A DNA stretch of 64,000 nucleotides from Zygnema cylindricum (GCA_037447655.1 JBBHKE010000771.1:261337-325336); one strand, 5' to 3'. Shown: positions 50,081-62,937, counted from the first letter of the stretch. The notes: generated by a model not told the origin, from the letters alone. Numbers and translations: made by a program.

Positions 50081-50349
50081 AGGTTGTTCTCACCGTCACA
50101 CTCCATCCTCACAACTCTATCTTCACAATTATTTTCATATGGAAAGTGCCATGTTACTCCCACGATCAATAAAATTCCAAATCAACGACTTCCGAAATCC
50201 GGGAATAGGGCTGGTTCAGTTCGTATTAAGTACCTACGGTCCCAAGGTTCTACTGACAGTAATGGCGAAAACATTAATATAGAAAAAACAAAGAGAAAAC
50301 GAAAATGAGCTGTACCTGGTGAAACTAGTGAAGGAAGAAATAAGTACCC

Positions 50350-50531
50350 ATTTTAGTGTTAATGTTTTCATTGCAGATAAATTATTTTATAAAATACCCA
50401 AATTAGAGCTATGGATAAGTAAGAGTATTTTTTTCTTTTGAAAACTGTACAATACCCAAATTAGAGTTAATACCACTATTTATTTGTTCACACTAAATGT
50501 TTTTTAACACCAAATAGCGATTCGCGTTGTA
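50350..50531. mobile_element. Decayed MITE of the TACACCG family (right end only)
   Basis: The right end reads aacaccaaatagcgattcgc then gttgta at 50,531. The left end is not clear; ttagtgttaatg near 50,355 may belong to it. Directly beyond lies a hAT-like 3' end (acccaatacacaacactac, 50,559-50,577). Confidence 0.45.
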
Positions 50532-50894
50532 GTATCGGTTTTATCGCGATAATTATTTACCCAATACACAACACTACAGTGATTTCGTATTTACACTAAT
50601 AAATACTCCATACTAATAGTGATGGAAAATGTAATCCGAAGTATGTTGAAAGTCGTCCCATGAGTCAAATATGTCTGTATGTGTTGTTCATAGCCTATTT
50701 CTGCTATGGATTACTCACGGAATCCACCCACAGACTACCCCAACACAGCTGTGTTTCAGACAGCATTGATTACTCCACAAAAAACAAAAGCAATTCAAAA
50801 TGCACCAGTATGCATTGTATACTGGGATGGCGACAGGCAAGGATTACAGTTTCAAGCTGATGTTAAATCTGGGAGGAAACTCGAGCCAGCCTCC

Positions 50895-50975
50895 TTTTGT
50901 CCAAATACAGAAAAAGCCTCATTTTGTCCAAATACAGAAAAAGCCTCATTTTGTCCAAATACAGAATAAGCCACG
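50895..50975. repeat. 27-base tandem repeat, three copies
   Basis: Unit ttttgtccaaatacagaaaa plus agcctca at 50,895, 50,922 and 50,949, nearly identical. It is a multiple of three, so the local frame repeats the nonapeptide SFCPNTEKA. The third copy ends in a TAA. Confidence 0.9.
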
Positions 50976-51828
50976 CGAGAGGCTTTCCATAGTATGAAAA
51001 AGTCGATATTACCCAGTACATTAACCCAATATATGCTACGAATGAGAATTTGGAAGGTATTTCTAGCCTTTAAAACTGTTTTGTGAATATATCTTTTTTA
51101 TTATTACGGTTATAGTTTTTGTTATATTTAGTGTGCATTAATTAAGTTTCAGTTTTTGGTGTAATTCGTGTGTACTATTATACTTATACTCTTTTAGTAA
51201 GATTAGAGTGCATTTTACAGGTTTCAAATCTTAATATTATTAGTGTGCACAATGTGCATGCCTAAAGTTTTCAGTTTTTAGTATAATTAGTGTGTGTTAT
51301 TAAAGTTTTCAATTTTTAGTATTATTAGGGTGCACTATCCATTTTTCAGGTTTTAGTATAATTAGCATGCATTATTACAATTTTTAAGTTTTATACCATT
51401 TTCAACAAACAATAAGTGTTATATGTAACACTATTTTTTAAAACGCCGTTGTTGTTTTGTGAGTGTTTTCAATCAAATTGCCAAACTTTGGGTGTTTTTT
51501 GTTGTATTTAACAACTATTAAATTGTTTACAGAAATGGTGGACCGATTAAGAGGAGAATATGAGGCTTGCAGTTTTTCCTCGATGTATAGAAAAAATAGA
51601 GGGGAGAAAAATCGGAAGCCATGGCCCAACATTGGATGAACCATGGTTGGACACAATTGTAATTCAACAAGCGTCAACATACGCTTTTATTGTGGCCGTG
51701 AAAACCAGGTGTATAAGCCATATGGTTTTTATAGAGACATACAAATTACTTGTGTAAAAAGCGAAGAAATTCAAAAATACACAGTGAAAGAGAGAGATAT
51801 AGATAAAGAGGCCACTTCTTCATTTATG

Positions 51829-51848
51829 CCCCCCCCCCCCCCCCCCCC
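51829..51848 (+). repeat. Poly(C) run of 20
   Basis: Homopolymer within the transposon-like ORF, adding prolines in one frame. Its length is prone to sequencing and slippage error. Confidence 0.9.
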
Positions 51849-52384
51849 TCTTCCCACTCCATCCCCTTCATTTAGGCCGCCTACCCCTCTTTGCTTTGTT
51901 CCTAACCCTTCTTTTACGCCGCCTCTCCCTCAACTTGATGCTTTTGAGATTGATTGGGATAACCGTTCAAAGTATTCATGTTAATGTAAACATCGAGCAA
52001 ATTTTCAATGAGTACCATTACGGCTTGAATGGCCGCCCTCTGATTAAATCTTTATTAGATGAAACCCAAACAAAACCATACAAAAAACTCGGTCAACAAT
52101 TCAAAGTATGGGCATCTGGTCATAAATCAAGTTGGGCTACATGTTCGAAAATTATTACGTGTATTTAAAATTTGAGGAAAGCTCTTGGTTACAATTTAAC
52201 AAAAGCTTTAACTTATCTCGAAAATCTTAAAGCCAAACAATTTGATGGTAGTACGGCAAAACTAAAGGTGGCTTTGTCTATTTCTAGCGAACCAACTTTG
52301 AAGGATAGAACTAGTCATAAAGATTTTGAGATAAATTTGTTACGGTTCAAAAAATTGGATGAGCTCCGTAAAATCTTAGGCTAA

Positions 52385-53990
52385 TTGGACAATTATTGTT
52401 CAAATGAACTTGTACTATTTTTTTTTTAATTGAAACATTTGAATTTGTGTGTTGTTCGCATATTCGTTTTATTTTTTTAGTTTTTTATTCATATGGTGAA
52501 ACGTGTGTTAAATTTTATCTTAAAGTGCTTAATGCAATGTTTTTTTTTTATGTTTGTAAAAACTCAAAAAAATAATCATAAAAACTTGTAACATAATTTA
52601 ATTTGACATGATTGTCGTAACTAATGCGAAACATGTTATTACGAAATGTTGCGTAAACACCGGTGTTGTCCCAAAGTCATTTGTCCCAACATTCAACAAA
52701 AGGTGTAATTGTAGTTTTTGAATAATACATTTGGTTGGTCAAATTTTGCAAATGCAAAAAGTGTGACCTCGTAACCTTAATAAACGTAAAACAAATCGTT
52801 TGAAATTGTTGAATTAACTACCAATACTAGTCCTAAAACGCCATGCCGACTTTCACCGACGTCAAATGACAATATGGCTTTAAAGCCTAGGATATGGTTG
52901 ATTATGTTATGAAATTTCATGTAAGTCGACCATTTTATATTCTTTGTCAAATAAAATAATAAATATCAATACTAGTTGTAATCGCCATTGTGAATACTTA
53001 ACCAAAAACATTTTTTTTTTCGTTTTGTAGGCTTGGCTATGGCTTGACAAGTTTCGTCGACGCATATAAATTTCTCAATGATTGCTATAGTGTTGTTATT
53101 TTCAATTGCAATAACACCCATATTTGTTAGAATCACCCTTCAACTCTCGACACAACCCATTGGATATATGTTCAATAATGTTTAAAAATTATATTCGATT
53201 GTAAATACTCTTGTTGATTATTTATATAATAACTATTTTATAACTACCCCTATTTGTGCAAAATACCATTGTTAGTAGTGGACAAAGCGCATCACCTTTG
53301 GATTTTTCAAATTATACACTTGGTTAACCACACATATACACCCAAAACGATTTAAATAAAAACATGATACCATTTTTACATAAAGTACAATATGTTGCCT
53401 TCGTATATACACAAATTTATAGAAATGTATCAATGTTGTATACACAGTCTAGTGTATAAGTCCAAAGTTATTGTAAACATATGCGGTAACTACCTCTAAA
53501 AAAAGTGTTTATATGTGTCTCAAATGAATCAACAAACCATAATGAAACACGTTAAAATATTTTTGTTTCTACTATTAACCCGTTTTGTTAACCCAATTTG
53601 TTTCATTATATTATCTTTATGTTATTATATACAACAGTAACCTAGTGGTTATTGTACCATGTACTATTGTGAGTGAAATTATTGGTTAGTAATGGACATT
53701 ACTAATTTCGTCCAATTTAATGTTTCAAACACACAATCTTAATTATTTTTAATCATAACTACTCATAACGGATAAATTCCGACTCTCTAAATTAGTGTTG
53801 TTTAAACTAATAAATGGGAAAGGCACCTAACAAAGTTACGTTGCCCATATATGTTATATTAACACTAAATTGGTCGCTACCTTTGCTGGGGTATCAACAT
53901 CATTATTTAAGGGGAGTTGATTAAATGATTATTAAACATTTTCATTTCCTATTAAACGCTAATAATCTTTAAATTAAATTTATAATGGGC
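52385..53990. other. Unassigned AT-rich region before the assembly gap
   Basis: No gene or transposon end was recognised. Confidence 0.4.
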
Positions 53991-54000
53991 NNNNNNNNNN
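53991..54000. other. Assembly gap (10 N)
   Basis: Ten undetermined bases; the true size is unknown. Continuity across it should not be assumed. Confidence 0.99.
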
Positions 54001-55998
54001 TAACATTTTTTGAGGTCTGTGCACGCTGCCGCAGACGGATAAGCGAGTGGAATAACCTGAAATAAAGTTTAATGGAGCGCTACACTAAACTGCATTTCAA
54101 ACTTGTACACGACTTCCCTGCGCTTTCACCCAACTTTACGCGATTTGCTGTTTAACATAGCACGATCTGCTTTTTGATGACATGCTTATTTCAAATTTCC
54201 ATTGCGTTGAACATGCCACCATTAAAGATAAAAAACCATGCCGACGTCTAAAAGAGTAAAAAAAGATTCAATACCTCCTTTTGCTGTCTTTTATTGACAT
54301 TGAAATCGTGTAGCGTTATTAACGCTAATTTGATTTTTCAAAATTTCGAAAAAAAAAGTTTACTCTAAGGGTATTTTCGCATGTGCTAAAGTTACAGTTA
54401 TTTTCTGTCGTTTTCCTCCATAACTTAGAAAAAAATGAGAAAATCTGCAGCCGTACCAAAAAATAGAAATTACCACCGTACAAGTTGCGTTACCTTTAAA
54501 CTTTATTCGTACAGTAGTTTTTCGTCTAGCACGATACAATTTGTCGTTTAGCGCATTTCAACCCACTTTCGCGTCCCTTCAGCACATGTTCAAACTTTAC
54601 GTCAAATCACATCGCGAGGTAATTTGAAATAAAGTCCAATAAGGTGAGCGAATAGGCAGACGCCGTCGCACGTGTCTGGAGTTTTTTACAATTTTAGTGC
54701 GCGGAGTACCAAAAAAAATAACACACTGCACGTTTCCAGCCTGTGCGTACTATTTTCCGTGCACTGATTTCCGTAAAGGGGCCATCTCTCTCAAACACAC
54801 GTGTCTTCTCAAATACGGCGTAGGAAAAACATTGGCTATTTTTCGGCAAATGGGAAGACAAAAAACGAAACCAAATTTATGTGCGACAGCGAAAGGTGTT
54901 TTATGGTTTGACACGTTGATAATGTGGCGTATGGACATTACGGAGTCACAAGAATTGTACAGCGTGCGGAGAACCGCTTCAAATTGAAGCCGAGTGGAAG
55001 TTTCGCCTCATTTTGTGTACCACTTCATCTGTCACAATTTTTCGTACACGTCTACGTAAGTCACTTTTTTAAGTGACAAGTTATTTGCGTTTACATCCGA
55101 ATGCTCTGAAAGTTGTACAGATAATCTTCGCTAAAAAACAATGTAACAAGACTAAGTTTCGTTTATGTGCGAAAGTATGGGTTTTTTCTGTTGTTATCCT
55201 TTAAAACTTAGCACCGTACTGCCTAAGTTGCGACCGTACGAAGAAATCACAAATTTGTAAAATACAATTTGCCTCATCGTCGAACTTAGGGTGTATAAAC
55301 AATTTGTCGTCCTGTGTGTTTTCGACCCACTGCCAAGTCATCTCAAACTTATCATACACCACATCGGCAGTGTGTTTTAAACAAAGTATAACCGTTAAAA
55401 CAAATAGGAAAACATATTCCCACGTGTGAAAAGTTTTTAAAAGTTTTGACAATTGGTAGGGTTGCTCGTTTTTGCCCGCATGCACCTTGCACGGTTTTGG
55501 TTTGAAAGGGTTTCGATGGTGCAGTGTCATTTCACATAAAGGTGAAAATTTTGCGAAATCATGGCGGCCGGACCAAGGAGATTTACGCAAAGGCATGTTG
55601 TACAGCCACGGATGCAAGGTTGTATGTCTACGATGTCACCCAATGACATGCGACATACCAAATCGTTTCAAAAATTACGATGTGTCCTGCGATGCTTAAA
55701 AAAGTTTCAAAAAATACTACGCGACAAGACAGATTGTACACGTTGACAGCAGTCACGGGCATTGTCGACGTCCACAATCGTCACAGAGTTAAGTAACAAT
55801 TTTGAGTAAACACATAGAGAGACCTGAAATCCGGGTCCGTTGGATATGCGCTAAAAAACAAAGTAAGTTCGCTAAGTTACAAGTCCATGGGGTCGTACCC
55901 TAAAGACGTTTTCGTAAAAAATACACAACCTAAAAAAACACCTATTTTTGATGTAGATCATGATGTTCGAGATTGCACAAAAACAACGTTTTTAAAGT
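54001..55998. other. Unassigned GTAC-rich region
   Basis: Many GTAC tetramers (for example gcgtactatt, ttgtacagcg, cgtacacgtctac). A possible MITE-like start lies near 54,312 (gtagcgttattaacgctaat). Open frames at 54,697-54,987 (+) and 55,617-55,201 (-) have no recognised motif. Confidence 0.35.
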
Positions 55999-56155
55999 TA
56001 CACTATGAATCGCTGTTAGCGTTATTAAGGTTAAAAAATAATTAGCGTTATTAACGCTAATTAGGAATTTGGGGTTTCCAAAATAGAATTAATAATTCTA
56101 ATTGAGAATTTTGGTCAAAATTTGGGGGCGCCGAAATAGCGTTATTCACGGTGTA
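55999..56155. mobile_element. MITE copy N (TACACCG family, short)
   Basis: The left end is TACACTATGAATCGCTGTTA and the right end (inverse) is TACACCGTGAATAACGC. The interior holds ttagcgttattaacgctaat, a self-complementary block. Confidence 0.6.
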
Positions 56156-56659
56156 GTGGACATGGGTAAAGGTATAAATAAATACCTAGAGATCCTTTAT
56201 AAAACACACAAGTCAGACTTCTCTGGCATTCCATTAATTTTGACAAAGATGCTAAGTGATAATAATACTCCTCTTCCATTCCTCCGAAATAGCAAAGAGC
56301 CACGTTGATCTTGTTATTATTCACATGTTTGCAATGGCAACCCTCTAGGGTGAACATTTTCTCATGAGATACCAACACCACCCCAATTATTACTCAACTT
56401 GTCCAAGCGTACATAGTAAAAAAAAAATCTCTTTATGGTGTACAAGATATCTTTACATAAAACGTTGTTTTATGAGCGCATATTTCAATCCATTGTTGCA
56501 CACATGATTGAGTACCTTTTTGTCACGCCATTGATAACAAAATATTTTAGCATAAAACGTCGTTGTGGGAACATACTTTTCACTCCGCTTTTGCCAAACC
56601 TATAAGTGGTTTTCATTTTGAGCACGTTGTACATTCCACATACCCGCTAAATTTCCCTT

Positions 56660-57160
56660 TCAAAGGTTTTCAACTTTTTTAAAATGAAGCGCTCCACAAC
56701 GTGTTGTCCGTCCAAATGTGGTAAGACCCCAGTTTGGGCGTAAGCATCGTTGGAGTGCATTGAGCTCATTTCAAAGAGGATGAATCAAAGGTTATATTTG
56801 AACAGATATGCATGTAGAATGACCTGATATCTATGACAATCTAGGGAATTCACGTTCCCACTAGCCCAAGCATACTTTCGAAAGGTAATCTTCGTACGCA
56901 ATTTTATACCAACTCGTCAGCTTAAAGATCAACTTACGAATGATTCTCACAACTAGTTTGTGGTGGATTAAACAATTCTCAATTAATGTCGATGATTCAC
57001 GTGGGAATCGAAAACATTCGTTCGATAGACATCTAGCGTCAGCATTGTAGTTGGACAACACTCTATAGAGAAAAAGGTTTGCCACATTTGAACTCGTAAG
57101 GAGGAATAAATAATGATACAATTTATTGGCAAAAATCCCCGATCGTAACAATTAGATAAA
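56660..57160 (-). pseudogene. Ty3/gypsy integrase remnant
   Basis: A - strand frame (57,151-56,861) contains SSNVANLFLYRVLSNYNADA then RCLSNECFRF. This aligns in style with the integrase core around the second Asp (T...VA.LF...V...G.P....SDR...F). Further along, LPHLDGQHVVERF (56,722-56,685) recalls HPQTDGQTEVVNR, which precedes the catalytic Glu helix. The Asp is lost (SNE for SDR) and frames are shifted, so it is inactive. Confidence 0.55.
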
Positions 57161-58399
57161 GGTTGGCCTTCTTACTAGTGGGAAGAAGCTTAAAAAAAAT
57201 TAAGCACTACGGATAAACCACTTCGAAAATGGAGAACACGTGTAATTCTGGGTCACTTTTCCCTTCGAATGAAGTCTTCACTCTATCAGAATATGATAAA
57301 TTTTGTGATACATATTTGAGAAGTAGTTTTTTATCATTCAATCAACTTACGTTCTTAACCTATAACAATAGTAAGTGGTGGAAACTAATTAGGTTGTCTT
57401 TTTTTGTCCAAAGTGACAGTATTATTGGAAATCATTCACCTACGTGTCTCAATCAATGTCTTTGACCAAATGCACATTTCCCATATTTACAATATTATCC
57501 ACTCTTACACCAGGATTTTAATCTTACAGATCAACATCTCATCGAATATATTCGTCGTGAAGGCATCGTAACATCTTTGACGTCCCATAATATTCGCTTG
57601 CCCACCCCAAAAACACATTTTGATATAAATGCAAATATCCCTACCAAAAGGTTTTATATTTGTCATATCGTTATGGCGACCAATGTGAACCCTACTAAAA
57701 TTTAACCATGTTTGGGTTTCGGCCCTCAATATCATGCACTCTGATAAGGTCCAGGCTTAGACGGAGTCCAACCACATTTTTATGGATTTTGTTAGTCTAC
57801 TGAACAAAATATAATTTCGTGTTATTTCAATATAAAGCCCCACTTTTTAAGCTTATCTACGAGTTTGTCTTTTTCCAAAATCCATTTTCAAGGCGAGTGG
57901 TCTTATTTAGTATGAATTAAACTTTATAAAGGTAGGACCAAAAATGTTGAATAACCTATATTGCAACAAATAGTTTCCTAAGGTAAATGTTGTAAGAGGA
58001 TTGCACTTTATTATTTGTCATACAATTGTTGGCCACCCCATACTCGGCACTTTAAACATTTTTTTGTGCCATTACTCCTCCGAAACCATACATATTTCAA
58101 AATGTTATAAGCAGGAACGATCTTGGTGGTTAAAGAATTTTAGTGTTGGGTGCTCTTTTAAGGCGTCCTTCGATGCCTCCAATGAGTCCCTCGACGCCTC
58201 CTTCGAAATTCATTGTTGAACCCTTTTAAATAAAAAGGCTTGAAAGTTGCACTTTGCTACAAGATAGTGGTATGAACGTGGGGTAATGTATTGGAAATCC
58301 CAAAAAAATCCGAAGACCAAAAATATTTACGTGTAACGGCAAGGCCTCCTACGCACAGACTTTCAGCTTGTGGGCTTAAAAGTTTGAGAATCACTTAGT

Positions 58400-58800
58400 G
58401 CCCAGATGAAGGATGTTATTTACTTTGAATAAACATTACCCTTGGTGGTATTTTAGTCCTTGCAAGGCCTCAAACACCTTTAGGATGTGTTTTTTTAAAT
58501 TATGACACAAAAGACGATAATGTATTTGATATAACATTGAGCACGACCCCGAATCAGATTTTTTTCATGGCTATTTCAAGAGGATAATCTTCTAACCGAA
58601 AGGCAAATAAAGTCATTCATAAAATTTACAGTTCACTCGAAAATTGATTATCTGTAATGCATGTGATATAGTGTAATATAATGAAACGAAGTTCTCTTTT
58701 TGTATAAGAATATGATACTTATTAGATACCGTGGCTCGGTTAAGGGCTTGATAGTCTACACACATCCGGTAAATGACTCTTTGCTTGTAGGAGTATTTTA
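58400..58800 (-). pseudogene. Ty3/gypsy reverse transcriptase remnant
   Basis: On the - strand, YRMCVDYQALNRAT (58,768-58,727) matches the RT motif W/RMCVDYR.LN..T. Downstream on the same strand LPFG (near 58,605) and a KKHILKVFEALQGLKYHQG-like segment (58,495-58,425) follow in the expected RT order, across frameshifts. With the integrase remnant at lower coordinates the order RT then IN fits Ty3/gypsy pol. LTRs were not identified. Confidence 0.6.
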
Positions 58801-60995
58801 TTATTTAATCGAGGAAAATAGTAATTAAAGCAAACATATAGAGTCATTTACTCTTTTTACAAGTCTGACATCCACTACTGTTGTTTTTACCAAAACTATT
58901 TATATGTGACTAAAAACATTGTTTCCACTCATTTGTTGTCGTTTTATATATTACCTCAATCATGAACGTATCTTTGGAAACTCCCATATCTTCATTCGAG
59001 CATCCAAATTTGTCCATATTTTGAAAAAACTCATCATTTGCCCCTTCTCTTATTTTGTACCCAATCAATTTTGCTTAAGACTAATGTATGAAATGCTTTT
59101 GAGACAAGTTTGTTAGTCAAATGTAAATCGCGTGTCCTAAAAGACATATCGTACTCTCAAATACCTTTTCACATTCTCTGTGTACTTACTCGTTCCCCTA
59201 GCGGTCATATCCCCCATCTCTGCATCTAATAAAAATTGAATAATTTCTGATTTCTTTTAGGATCACATAAAGTGCTCGTATCAAATGTATTGGGCCTTTG
59301 TAAAAAAATCGTTTAGAGATGGTTTTGGAAAAATTCTTACACAAAATTAATATTTAATTGCAAACTGATGGTGTGTTGGTCCGTGTGTGGGCGCAAAAAT
59401 ATGCCGACCCATGGGGTTATATTGGTGTCCGTCCATGATGTTTAGCTCGTGGTCGTATCCGAGCAAACTCTCTCATCGGTTCGTGGTCGTGGCTGTATTT
59501 ATGTATAGTTTTTTAACCTGATACACATGTCTCTTTCAATAAACAACTAAAGTTAAGATAACCTCATTTGGGTTTGATGTCTGGTCACATCCCATAAGGG
59601 TTTGCATTCGGCTTTAGTTAACGACGTACAATCAATACCTTTCTCCAAATTAGTAATAGTGATCAACAATGAATGATGGGCCGCCTTTAGAGTCGTACAA
59701 TCTTTCAACATTTGGTGGTATTAGATTTGTCCATTTTGTTTGTACTAAGTGTACTCATAAACCCATTAGAGTCACAACCGCCGATAACCTGCCAACCTAG
59801 TTATCTCTCCTTGAGAGGAAGGTGAAAAACCCTTCGAGAGGAAAGACCCATTTTACAACGTCTTTGATGGAGGTGGCGTGCTTGTGACACAAAACTAGAT
59901 TAATGTTATGTAGACTCTCAATTAAAAAAACCTCAAGCAATCTAGTCATGGTAGATGTTGTGAGTGTCTCAACCAAAACAATTAAAGTATGGTATAATTA
60001 AAAAAAAAAATGCAAATATGACTGTGAATGAACTCACACATTTAGCCACTGCATCTTGTTCTTACTTGTTTCCTCTTATAACGAGTCTAATCTCAAATTG
60101 TAAGTATGAATGCGCAACGAATGCCAAACAGGTGGTATGATGCAAATGGAGAATTTTGAAAATAATAAAGATGGTAATAATAGATGTAAAAGTCTCTATT
60201 CATTATGAAACTCAAGTTAGAAAAATTGATAAGCCTTCCCTTAAATAAGTTATGTTGGTTTATAGTTCCAAAGGTATTTATGGTGAAAGATAATCGGATG
60301 TTCGACAAAAGCACAACTCGACGACATCTAATCAAATGGGTTTCATTTGGGTTAAAGTCCCTCTTTCAAACTGTCCATTTTGCTACGAGGGGGATTTTAT
60401 ATGTGTTAGACCTACCTTTGTGGACCTCGAACAACCATTCAATCGATGATTGCAAAAAATATGCATGCTTCTACGCTGAGCACATATTCAATCTGTATGA
60501 CAATTACAACTTGCCTCGTTCGGAGACCTCGACACATTTCCGAGGTGGGTATATTATATGCAACCCACTTATAGGCTACTATGAATTTGAGTAAGAGATA
60601 TTCAACATAACATCAATGTTTTGTAGTAAGAGAGTGTCTTTGAAAAGAATCTCCTTTCGCCCCCCTAGTAGATAGAATTGTTAATGCTCAATCTTGCTTT
60701 TACACTTAAAATCGTGGAGCGCGATGTTGTGAACGCGTTGGTCTTGATCATCGACTAAGCCAAAGAATCTTCAAACAAAGTTTGTATAGCAACATCTTGC
60801 TCGAAAGTTGAAGCGTCCTTTATACATTGTCTTTTATACACGAGGTAATCCTCGTGGAGGAGGTTCCCCTAGTAGGGGAGCAACTCCTCCGAGCACCTTC
60901 TTTGTGTTTCGCATCCGCGGGATGTGAATCATCTTGGAACGAGTGTTAATGTGGGCGCAACTCACTATTCCAATTATATTATGTATAATTTTGTA
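58801..60995. other. Unassigned, possibly 5' part of the decayed retroelement
   Basis: AT-rich. A 129-codon + strand frame at 60,205-60,594 is antisense to the retroelement and unrecognised. A nested hairpin (ggaggaggttcccct...aggggagcaactcctcc) lies at 60,857-60,890. Confidence 0.3.
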
Positions 60996-61018
60996 CCCCC
61001 CCCCCCCCCCCCCCCCCC
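60996..61018 (+). repeat. Poly(C) run of 23
   Basis: Homopolymer; glycine or proline frames across it are artefacts. Confidence 0.9.
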
Positions 61019-61546
61019 TCGTCTCTTGGTTAAGGGTATAGCTGGGCATGAAGCTATGGGTTGTGTTGAAAAAATGTAATCTAGAATCAATATAAGGTGA
61101 AACTTTATAATTGTTGGGGGGTTAAGGGCTCGAAATGCTTCAGCTATCGCCTTTGTGGTCAATGATGGCACAAAAGTCATCGTGTCCTGTAATTGAACAG
61201 CGAGGAGTCCTGATGTTTCGCTCTTGAACCAACAAAAATTATCGCCAATATTCATCAGGTGGGAGGGGTTGTCCTTACGAAAATACGGTACGGAAATAAA
61301 GTACACAATGAGTATTGAGATATAGTGATCAGGGGGGGGCTTCGAGGGCTTTTGGAAAATCTTTCAAATTTTATTCGTTTGCACAAAAAGTACTATAGTT
61401 TAAGTCGATAATCATCCATAATTTATCGCGACACATAGGAAATGTAGTGCTAGTTTGTGGTTAACGATCAAGCCACTATATCTATTATCGGTGTGTCGAA
61501 ATAGGTACACATTGGCTGTTGTCAAATGGCTGCCGATACACAACAC

Positions 61547-61725
61547 TACACCGCTCAATGTTCTTAGCATTAAAGGTTTATTAGTGTTAATGCGAAATTA
61601 TAATCAATAATACTAATTTAGTGCAAGTAGACGTTGCATATTGTAATCCACGTCCTTAAATAATGCTGTTAACTCTGTTTTGTGATTTTTGGCCAAGAAA
61701 AGTCTAGACTGAATTAGGGTGACGT
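61547..61725. mobile_element. MITE copy O (TACACCG family, 3' truncated)
   Basis: Starts TACACCGCTCAATGTTCTTA. The interior (attagtgttaatgcgaaatta, tgcaagtagacgt) matches copy E at 25,902. The right end is missing. Directly to the left is a hAT-like terminus (ccgatacacaacactac, 61,533-61,549), overlapping its TA. Confidence 0.6.
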
Positions 61726-62560
61726 TCCATCAGGCGAAAAGTGGCGTAGTTTACAGAAATCCGCGACCCTCCGTACCAAATCGTACCGCTTATTTTGTTT
61801 TTATGAGAAAAACAACATTACAGAGAATCTTGCCGATACTCTCCGAAGGTCTTGGAGGTAATTCTGGCCGTCGGATGTTCATCTGCGAGAAGTTCGCTTC
61901 ATTTTTTTTTGTAACTGTCAACCCACCTCGAGGAGGTGGGTTGGCACTTGGCAGATACAGAAAAAATAATAGTCGCGGGCGACCCGGTGCTTTGCCCTTT
62001 GGTTGCTAAAGGGCCTTTCGATTTTGTACAGTACTATGTAAATGCGATAGTACTGTACGTATTCTGTACGGCCATTTACGTGACGCCATCACTGACATTA
62101 TGGTGGTGACATAGTGTGACCCGATAGCACTTCCCGCTCCGAACACTTACGTTTGGGAGACCAAACTTCAAGTCAAAGTGAAAAGTACGGTTCTGTACGT
62201 TATAGGGCCGACATTGGCATCACGACAATTTAGCATGACGTCATCTAGCGTCGAATGCACTTTTTGCGTTTTCCAAACGATACATTTTGTTAGCGGTACG
62301 GCAATATAGATATTTTCTCGCCCGTCACTCTTCGTGCGGCTACAATTTTTGTACGGTTGAGATTGTTAAATCTAAGAACAAATCTAGTACGACGATATGA
62401 ATATCAATTCATTTTGACCGTCGATGGGAAAATACTTTCGGCATTTCATTCTGCAGGTACAGTATTGAACCGTTCAGTATTTGTACTGTACTATATTCCC
62501 CACGCGCCCCGCGCATGGAGTATCGTATGGAAAAGTCCAAAACGTTTCGATTTCTGAGAC
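61726..62560. other. GTAC-rich unassigned region
   Basis: Dense GTAC motifs (ttgtacagtactatg, agtactgtacgtattctgta, agtacggttctgtacg). Frames at 61,719-62,009 and 62,357-62,557 are unrecognised. Confidence 0.35.
61919..61943. repeat. Perfect 11-bp stem hairpin, 3-nt loop
   Basis: CAACCCACCTC, loop GAG, then GAGGTGGGTTG. The GC-rich stem stands out in AT-rich surroundings. Confidence 0.85.
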
Positions 62561-62634
62561 CGGCGGTTGTGGACTATCTTGTCAACAACTCTCCTTGTCT
62601 CGTCATTGGAGCATGAATCTGCTTCTCTTCCCGT

Positions 62635-62795
62635 CAACCACTACCTCTGTCTCCCTTTCCCTCCCTCCCTCGTTCTCTACCTTCTTTTCCACCTCATCAA
62701 TTCTAGATATTTTGAATATTCAATAGGGGAAAGGGAAAGGAAAAGGGAGTGGGAGAGGGAGAGGGAGAGGGAGAGGGGGAGAGAGAGGGATCGGT
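62635..62795 (+). repeat. Pyrimidine tract then purine tract
   Basis: ctccctttccctccctccct (62,648 on) is followed after an AT linker by aggggaaagggaaaggaaaa and (gggaga)n to 62,795. The two halves are complementary and can fold back. Confidence 0.8.
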
Positions 62796-62937
62796 GCCTT
62801 GGCCGCCCTCACAAGTACCCTCCTCGGATCCCTCCTTCCCCAGGTACCATTTTCTATTGTGTGCTAGTTTAGGAAAATATTGCACCTTATTTAGTGTGGT
62901 TTAAATTATACAAGGAAGCATTAGTCAGAGTCGAAAA

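Larger units (their letters stand above)
50081..52384 (+). pseudogene. Broken ORF set of an unclassified transposon-like element
   Basis: Fragments on the + strand: a basic tail ENINIEKTKRKRK (to 50,308); AIQNAPVCIVYWDGDRQGLQ (50,780-50,850); a proline-rich segment after a C20 run (51,829); and EYHYGLNGRPLIKSLLDETQ through WASGHKSSWATCSKI, with a later LEN...TLKDRTSHKDFEINLLRF ending at 52,384. The pattern of aromatic and Gly-Arg-Pro followed by spaced Trp residues recalls GCR1_C-like DNA-binding domains of some transposon proteins. This is a weak, memory-based resemblance. Stops and frameshifts separate the pieces. Confidence 0.3.

Noticed and set aside
60834-61306. Glycine-run frames on the minus strand
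   Set aside because: The glycine run is the C23 homopolymer; flanking peptide has no recognised motif.
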